Source: Prolixibacteraceae bacterium
GTDB taxonomy: Bacteria; Bacteroidota; Bacteroidia; Bacteroidales; Prolixibacteraceae
Direction of reading: 5' to 3'
DNA length: 18,211 bases
Assembly: GCA_017998095.1 (NCBI GenBank)
Contig: JAGODU010000080.1
Coordinates: 1 to 18,211, forward strand
Part shown: positions 12,999-18,211 of the stretch, one piece after another
How positions within the stretch are numbered: position 1 is the first letter of the stretch
Layout of the letters: every line of letters begins with the position of its first letter
Position numbers and translations under genes: made by a program
The notes under the pieces: generated by a model
What the model saw: the letters and a program-made list of their open reading frames with translations, nothing else
Told to the model about the DNA's origin: nothing
Databases searched by the model: none

Positions 12999-15992
12999 AT
13001 GAAACTGAAATTCGATTCCGGCCTTGACTACCAGCTTGAGGCCATAAAATGTGTTACTGACCTTTTTGAAGGTATGCCTGAACAATCCGCTGGATTAGCC
13101 ATTACAGTGCATTCGGAATTGCTGAGTACCGGCATGGAATATAATGAATTGGGTATTGGTAATAATCTTATACTCCAGCCGGAACAAATACTGAAAAACC
13201 TGCACAGTATTCAATCTCGAAACAATGTACCTAAATCAAGAGCTCTCATTGAATCCAACAGCGCTTATTCTTTTCCTAATTTTTCGGTGGAAATGGAGAC
13301 AGGCACCGGAAAAACGTATGTTTATCTGCGAACGATTTTTGAACTGAACCAACTCTATGGATTCAAGAAGTTTATTATAGTTGTTCCTTCGGTAGCCATC
13401 CGGGAAGGTGTGACCAGCTCTATAAAACTGATGCGTGAGCACTTCAAAGGATTATATAATAATGTTGCTTTTGATGACTTTGTCTATCAGTCCAAAGATT
13501 TAAGCCGTGTACGCCAGTTTGCGGTAAATAATGAAATTCAGATAATGGTGATTAATATTCAAGCATTTCAGAAGGACGCCGGTGAAAATGTTGATTATGC
13601 AACCCTCACAGATGAAAAAAAGAAAAAGCTCAACATTATTCATCAGGAGCAAGATAAAATGTCTGGTCGCCGTCCCATTGAGTATGTTCAGGCAACCAAT
13701 CCCATTCTCATTATTGACGAACCGCAAAGTGTAGACAATACCGAAAAGTCGCAAAAGGCAATCCGAAATCTGAATCCTCTTTTTTGTTTGCGATATTCGG
13801 CAACACATATTAATCCTTATAACCTTCTCTACCAGCTTGACCCGATTCGCGCCTATGACCTTCGATTGGTAAAACAAATTGAAGTAGTCGATGCATCAAA
13901 TGGTCAGGATTATAACCAGACGCTTGTCCGACTGGATTCAATTTTCTATCCGAAAAATGCAAAGACACCTCAGGCAAAGGTAACCATTTTTGAAAATACC
14001 CCGAACGGCACCAAAGAAAAGCAGATTAAAATAAAGCACGGCACTGATCTTGCCAGTCAAACAAACAGGGCAGATTATGATGGTTATTTAGTGACCAATA
14101 TCAATGCGGAACCAGGCAATGAATATGTGGAATTCCAAAATGGTATCGTTATAGAAGTATTGCAAGAATCAGGCGGCATGAATGATGAGAGAATTAAGAG
14201 TCAAATTGAACAAACCGTTGAAGCCCATTTTGCCAAAGAGAAAAAATATAAGGATAAAGGGATAAAAGTCCTTTCACTCTTTTTCATCGACCACGTAAAG
14301 AGCTATCGTTCCTATGATGATGAAGGAAACCAGCAAAAAGAAAAGATAGCCCGTTGGTTTGAAGAATCCTATAAAACGATAGGCAATAAACCTATGTATA
14401 AAGAGCTTATTCCATACAGTGCGGAAGAAGTGCATGACGGTTATTTTTCAGTCGATAAGAAAAAAGGTAAGATTGTTGAACTTCTGGATACCAGCGGTAG
14501 TACTGCAAAGGACGATGAGACCTATGAACTTATTATGAAAGACAAGGAACGTCTGCTTTCACCTGATGTGCCTTTGCGTTTTATTTTTAGTCACTCCGCC
14601 TTGAAAGAAGGATGGGATAATCCCAATGTCTTTCAGATTTGCACACTACGTGAAATGGGTACAGACAGAGAGCGCCGCCAAACTATTGGGCGTGGACTTC
14701 GCCTCCCTGTCAATCAGGAAGGAGATCGTATTTATGATGATCAGATCAACCGCTTGACAGTTATAGCAAACGAGACTTTTGAAAACTTTGCCAAAGGTTT
14801 GCAGTCCGATATTGAGGCGGCTATTGATCCGGCAGGTGGTTTTAAATTTGGACGTGTTCCGCAAATGGCATTTACACCGATACTTAATAAAGAAGGAACG
14901 AGTTATTTAACCCAGGAAGAATCAAAAGAAATTTGGAGTTACGTCGCTAAACAAGAGCTTATTGACGATAAAGGAGATTTTACAGATAAATTTCAACCAG
15001 ACAAAGTTGATTTTAAGCTGGAACTGCCAGAACAATATGCAGGACTTAATGAAGTTGTTGTAAACAGAATGCGAAAATTCCTCCCTCGTGATTTTGTTAA
15101 GGATGCGAGAAAGCGCCAAACTGTTTCTTATAATAAAAGAATCGAACTTAATGCCGATTTTAAAGCGCTATGGGATAAAATCAGTCAGAAGACACGTTAT
15201 TCAGTCGAATTTAAAACAGAAAAATTAATTGAACGTGCATCCACGAAAATCAAGAACATGGCGGAAATAAAGCCTGTTCAGATAGAAATAACCAAAAGAG
15301 ATTTGGAAATCAAGGAATCCGGTTTAGAAGGTGGTGTTATTACCAGCAACAGAATTCATATTGCAAGTAATGAACAGCCTTTGCCAGATATTTTAGCTTT
15401 TCTCCAAAGGGAAACAGAGCTGACCCGCAAAACGTTAGTGCAGATCCTAAAAGCATCTGAAAGACTGAAAGAGTTTACGGTCAATCCTCAGGCATTCATG
15501 ACCGAAACTGCAAAACTAATTAATCGTGCTCTACATGAACTCATTATTGACGGTATTAAATATGAACCTATTAATGGTCAGTATTATGAAATGCGTTTAT
15601 TTGAGATAAAAGAAGTAGAAGAATACCTGACCAGACTATATCAGGTTCAAAGTAATGACAACCGAACACCATATGACTACATAGCTTATGAGAGCAGTAC
15701 AGAAGAACAGATTGCAAAACTTCTTGATAGTGACGAAAAGGTTAAATTCTTCTGTAAATTGCCACGCTGGTTTAAAGTAGCAACACCACTCGGAGACTAC
15801 AATCCAGATTGGGCTGTAGTCGTTGAAGATGCTTTTAAGCTATATCTTGTACGTGAAACGAAATCTACGTTGGATAGAGATAAACGACGAGAAAGTGAAA
15901 ATAAAAAAGTTGACTGTGGCAAAGCTCACTTTAAAGCATTGGGTGTAAACTTCAAGGATGCAACTTCAATTCATGAGGTTTTGCAACCATAA
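12999..15992 (+). CDS. res: Type III restriction endonuclease subunit (Res)
   Basis: A 997-residue protein with superfamily 2 helicase motifs: I METGTGKT (99-106), II IIDEPQ (238-243, the DEPQ form usual in Res) and III RYSATH (265-270). Motif VI is RRQTIGRGLRLP (about 563-574). The C-terminal nuclease site is NPDWAVVVED...LYLVRETKST with Asp937, Glu953 and Lys955, the PD...ExK motif of type III enzymes. Length and all motifs are normal, so the enzyme looks active. AAGGAGG lies seven bases before the ATG, and the methylase ends 12 bases upstream. In the known pathway Mod2Res complexes use ATP to find two sites and cut beside one. Here an extra SNF2 ATPase sits in the same operon, which is not part of the classical enzyme. 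Confidence 0.94.
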   Translation: MKLKFDSGLDYQLEAIKCVTDLFEGMPEQSAGLAITVHSELLSTGMEYNELGIGNNLILQPEQILKNLHSIQSRNNVPKSRALIESNSAYSFPNFSVEMETGTGKTYVYLRTIFELNQLYGFKKFIIVVPSVAIREGVTSSIKLMREHFKGLYNNVAFDDFVYQSKDLSRVRQFAVNNEIQIMVINIQAFQKDAGENVDYATLTDEKKKKLNIIHQEQDKMSGRRPIEYVQATNPILIIDEPQSVDNTEKSQKAIRNLNPLFCLRYSATHINPYNLLYQLDPIRAYDLRLVKQIEVVDASNGQDYNQTLVRLDSIFYPKNAKTPQAKVTIFENTPNGTKEKQIKIKHGTDLASQTNRADYDGYLVTNINAEPGNEYVEFQNGIVIEVLQESGGMNDERIKSQIEQTVEAHFAKEKKYKDKGIKVLSLFFIDHVKSYRSYDDEGNQQKEKIARWFEESYKTIGNKPMYKELIPYSAEEVHDGYFSVDKKKGKIVELLDTSGSTAKDDETYELIMKDKERLLSPDVPLRFIFSHSALKEGWDNPNVFQICTLREMGTDRERRQTIGRGLRLPVNQEGDRIYDDQINRLTVIANETFENFAKGLQSDIEAAIDPAGGFKFGRVPQMAFTPILNKEGTSYLTQEESKEIWSYVAKQELIDDKGDFTDKFQPDKVDFKLELPEQYAGLNEVVVNRMRKFLPRDFVKDARKRQTVSYNKRIELNADFKALWDKISQKTRYSVEFKTEKLIERASTKIKNMAEIKPVQIEITKRDLEIKESGLEGGVITSNRIHIASNEQPLPDILAFLQRETELTRKTLVQILKASERLKEFTVNPQAFMTETAKLINRALHELIIDGIKYEPINGQYYEMRLFEIKEVEEYLTRLYQVQSNDNRTPYDYIAYESSTEEQIAKLLDSDEKVKFFCKLPRWFKVATPLGDYNPDWAVVVEDAFKLYLVRETKSTLDRDKRRESENKKVDCGKAHFKALGVNFKDATSIHEVLQP

Positions 15993-16016
15993 ATAATAAT
16001 TCAGGAATAATTTATT

Positions 16017-16976
16017 ATGACAAAAACTCTGAATGACTATGAATCATTTTTGACGTTATTTTCTAAATTAAAACAGGAAATCAATAATAGTCCCATGACG
16101 CTTGAGTGGGTACAAACACATAAGCCTCAGATACGCAGATTGTGTGCGGAAATAAATAACATACATCGAACCATTAGTAAAAAAATAGCCACAAATCCTT
16201 CAAAAGTATCAGTCGTTCCTAGACCATTTAATAGGCAGTGGAAAGAATATAACAGAGATTATTTCAACTTGGTAAAGGCCATTGGAGATAAAGAATCATC
16301 AGAAATAATAAAAGAATTCTTGGAAGAATTAAGGCAGAAACTAAAAAAAACAACAATCAGCGAAGTAGTGGATGAGTTACTAGAAAAAGAAAAAGGAAAC
16401 GTAAAAAGGGGCAGTACTTTTGATCCAATCCAAGATGATCCAGTTAAAATGATCCATAATATATTTTTAACATATCATGATATGGTCGCAAATGACTTCT
16501 TTGATTATGATGAAGATAATTATCATGATAAAGCTATAGGGGCCTGGGATTTTTTTAAAGATACAATAGGAATTAAATTTAACGAAATCTATAAGCGATG
16601 GAAAAATTCACCGCATATTTATTTTCCCGATGATTATCGAAATCAAAATATTGATGATTTAATCGATTTATATCATGAAGCTGTAAAATCATACATATTT
16701 GGGAATAACTTGGCATCATTAGCTATATGTAGAGCCTTGTTGGAAAATGTTCTCATTAATTATTTTCATTTTGAAAGGAATGATTTAGATAAAATTATAG
16801 CCACTGCTGAAATTAAGTATCCTTATTTTAGAGAATTAAATCTTCACAAAAAAAGAAAAATGGTTAACAGAATACTTCATAATTATAAAAAGGATAGACC
16901 AATAAAAGACAATGATATTTTAGATTTTTTGCATACTCTGAAGAGTATTATTCAAAAAGTTCCTGTAAAACATTAA
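16017..16976 (+). CDS. DUF4145-like helical protein at the end of the restriction operon
   Basis: A 319-residue soluble, highly charged and largely helical protein. Its C-terminal part (about 212-315) has the DUF4145-like pattern: a helix YHEAVKSYIFGNNLASLAICRALLE, in which R239-A-L-L-E243 is the core, followed by helices with many Lys. The N-terminal 130 residues form coiled-coil-like helices, with no catalytic motif. It starts 24 bases after Res with only a weak AGGA site, so coupling to Res translation is likely. Coding GC is much lower than in Res (27% in one sampled line), which suggests a separate origin. DUF4145 domains occur in restriction enzymes and defence islands, probably as nucleic-acid or subunit-binding helices. 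The role here is unknown; specificity or immunity accessory would be guesses. Confidence 0.75.
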   Translation: MTKTLNDYESFLTLFSKLKQEINNSPMTLEWVQTHKPQIRRLCAEINNIHRTISKKIATNPSKVSVVPRPFNRQWKEYNRDYFNLVKAIGDKESSEIIKEFLEELRQKLKKTTISEVVDELLEKEKGNVKRGSTFDPIQDDPVKMIHNIFLTYHDMVANDFFDYDEDNYHDKAIGAWDFFKDTIGIKFNEIYKRWKNSPHIYFPDDYRNQNIDDLIDLYHEAVKSYIFGNNLASLAICRALLENVLINYFHFERNDLDKIIATAEIKYPYFRELNLHKKRKMVNRILHNYKKDRPIKDNDILDFLHTLKSIIQKVPVKH

Positions 16977-16994
16977 AATTATTTTTACAAAAAA

Positions 16995-17025
16995 GTCAGT
17001 ATAGAAAATTATATTCCATACTGAC
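16995..17025 (-). terminator. Rho-independent terminator for the DUF932 gene
   Basis: GTCAGTAT (16995-17002) and ATACTGAC (17018-17025) form an 8-bp stem with a 15-base loop. On the minus strand the stem is followed directly by TTTTTT, so it terminates the DUF932 transcript 11 bases after its stop. In the plus direction the T tract is poor, although it may still mark the end of the restriction operon. Confidence 0.8.
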
Positions 17026-17036
17026 CTTTGTCCCAT

Positions 17037-17975
17037 TTAATTTACCGCCTGTTTTACCATCCCCAAAATCGTCCCGCCCACTTTCTCCAGCCGAAAACTG
17101 CTCTCCGCTGTCAGAGCTTTATATTGGGCAGCTTTGGTATAGACATTCACAATACTGAACATCGTGAGGCCGTATTCCAAGGGTATTGCCCAGCTCACCG
17201 CTTCTTTTTCAGCTTTATTCAGCATAAACTGGTTATTGAAGTTGTTGATGGTGCTTTCCGGATTTTCAACTTTACTCTCCAGTGAAAGCTTAATCTGCTC
17301 TTTCTGTTGAACCAGCTCGCCGGCAATATTACTCAAGACTCCTGGGAGTGATGAAAGTATCTTAGCAGATATGTGTCTGTATGACGCTGAGACTTCCGTC
17401 TTGGAAATCATTCCGTTCGTGCAGATGAGCCGGAGCAAAAATGCGGCTACGGACAATGACGCCAGTCCCACTTCAGAATTGCTCACCGATATACCAGGCG
17501 TGATCCTTTCCCTGTAAATATTAAAAGTCTGTCTTCCATCAGGGATACTCAAGGACATAAACTCGCCGTCCAGATTGCATTGAATCCTTGTATCCCCATG
17601 ATAACCCAGAGCCTCAATCTTCCGCAGGACTTCCATATTATCCGTGGGTATGTACCTTGGCGTGAATATCGCTCTGACCTTATCTCCGTCAAACCGGAAG
17701 AACAGTTCATCATTCTTCTCTCTTTTGATCCAGTGATTGAGATTGAGTGCCTGAATATCCTCCGGACATTTTCTCAGGTATTGAATGGGTATGCCCAGTC
17801 TGTTCGCTATGGACTGCTGAGCTATGGGTTTCAATAAATGGGGTTCGCTTCCGAATCTTACGGTATCCAGACAGTCAAACGATATATCCCCTGTTTTTAT
17901 GTTTGCGTCCGTATAATTTCTGGACATATTCTCCGCTCTTGCCATTACTTCTGATAAAGTTGTGGTTTGTGACAT
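17037..17975 (-). CDS. DUF932 domain protein (phage/plasmid type)
   Basis: A 312-residue soluble protein matching DUF932. Features are RLGIPIQYLRKCPEDI (59-74), FFRFDGDKVRAIFTPRY (92-108), then PDGRQTF, GISVSNSEVGLASLSV (161-176) and the LLRLICTNGM segment (180-189), and finally a helical C-terminal half. DUF932 proteins are common on plasmids, phages and integrative elements. Their biochemical role is not settled. AAAGGAG lies about nine bases before the ATG, and a terminator follows the stop, so it can be expressed alone. GC is near 47%, higher than the preceding gene. It marks mobile-element DNA next to the restriction operon. Confidence 0.9.
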   Translation of the reverse strand: MSQTTTLSEVMARAENMSRNYTDANIKTGDISFDCLDTVRFGSEPHLLKPIAQQSIANRLGIPIQYLRKCPEDIQALNLNHWIKREKNDELFFRFDGDKVRAIFTPRYIPTDNMEVLRKIEALGYHGDTRIQCNLDGEFMSLSIPDGRQTFNIYRERITPGISVSNSEVGLASLSVAAFLLRLICTNGMISKTEVSASYRHISAKILSSLPGVLSNIAGELVQQKEQIKLSLESKVENPESTINNFNNQFMLNKAEKEAVSWAIPLEYGLTMFSIVNVYTKAAQYKALTAESSFRLEKVGGTILGMVKQAVN

Positions 17976-18211
17976 AATGATGACTCCTTTCCTGTTAAAA
18001 TTGATTGGTGCCTTAATCTCACCAGACCGTTTTTATAATATCTTTTTCTGAGAACTATCAGCAGAAGCACCGATAATAAGGACAGGACATTCCCGAAGAT
18101 GAAGATCTTATTCCCCACATAAAAGGAATAGATGACCAGCAGGATAAGTCCCGTCATTAGACCTGACAGATAGGTGATGCTCAAGTCCCTCGCGCTCTTT
18201 GTCTTGTATAC
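17945..18211 (-). CDS. SemiSWEET-like sugar transporter, 5' end beyond the window (partial)
   Basis: The frame is open to the right edge (88 codons visible). It begins VYKTKSARDLSITYLSG and continues with two hydrophobic helices (about LMTGLILLVIYSFYVGN and FIFGNVLSLLSVLLLIVL) ending LRKRYYK. This is the C-terminal two-thirds of a three-helix SemiSWEET / MtN3-type protein: K-T-K-S-A before 'LS' marks the loop after helix 1. These are small membrane proteins that act as dimers and move sugars. The TTG at 18184 should not be taken as a start. After RKRYYK there are about 28 extra residues of low complexity, which overlap the ribosome site and first 31 bases of the DUF932 gene. This tail is unusual and may mean an eroded stop codon. 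Confidence 0.65.
   Translation of the reverse strand, partial: VYKTKSARDLSITYLSGLMTGLILLVIYSFYVGNKIFIFGNVLSLLSVLLLIVLRKRYYKNGLVRLRHQSILTGKESSLCHKPQLYQK

Noticed and set aside
7321..16976. DISARM or BREX system
   Set aside because: SNF2 and methylase genes are present, but no drmA, drmB or drmC and no PglZ or BrxC-like gene is seen. The type III Res explains the set better.

Overview
The window is AT-rich bacterial DNA with strong Shine-Dalgarno sites (AAGGAGG type). It carries near-consensus sigma-70 promoters and one good -24/-12 (sigma-54 type) promoter. The conserved small proteins and the sigma-54 site fit an anaerobic deltaproteobacterial lineage (Desulfobacterota, Syntrophales-like). 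This is a lean from general knowledge, because no rRNA or housekeeping marker is present. GC counted on sample lines is about 43-55% in the flanks and in parts of the restriction genes, and about 22-37% in the methylase specificity region and the last gene of the island. That is what an accessory, horizontally assembled region looks like.

Layout. Positions 1-1717: a small unknown protein behind a strong promoter, then a PD-(D/E)XK / DUF4268 nuclease-like protein. Positions 1815-2722 (minus): a four-helix holin-like membrane protein (PF04020 type) and a translationally coupled pair of small unknown proteins. Positions 2925-3381 (plus): a self-contained unit made of a -24/-12 promoter, a secreted or membrane 91-residue protein and an intrinsic terminator. 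Positions 3534-5096 (minus): two unrecognised proteins, one with a CxxH...CxxC zinc-knuckle-like N terminus. Positions 5324-6266 (minus): a DUF4258 protein followed by a 202-residue protein that appears to contain two tandem ribbon-helix-helix-like units. This pair is driven by a textbook TTGACA-17-TATAAT promoter with operator-like repeats, and it looks like a toxin-antitoxin type pair. Positions 6267-7320: gene-poor, very AT-rich, with several palindromes and a promoter.

The main feature lies at 7321-16976 on the plus strand: (1) a stand-alone protein carrying an RNA polymerase alpha C-terminal domain, (2) a SNF2/RapA-type helicase, (3) a beta-class type III-like methylase (Mod), (4) an intact type III restriction subunit (Res, with helicase motifs and a PD...ExK nuclease end), and (5) a DUF4145-like helical protein. 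Mod and Res together should form a restriction-modification enzyme. The SNF2 protein is a probable ATP-driven accessory, and the alpha-CTD protein is a candidate dedicated transcriptional or DNA-binding factor for the operon. This is the best candidate in the window for an undescribed variant system.

Positions 17037-18211 (minus): a DUF932 phage/plasmid-type protein with its own terminator, and the truncated 3' part of a SemiSWEET-like small sugar transporter running off the right edge. GC rises again here, which suggests the edge of the island.
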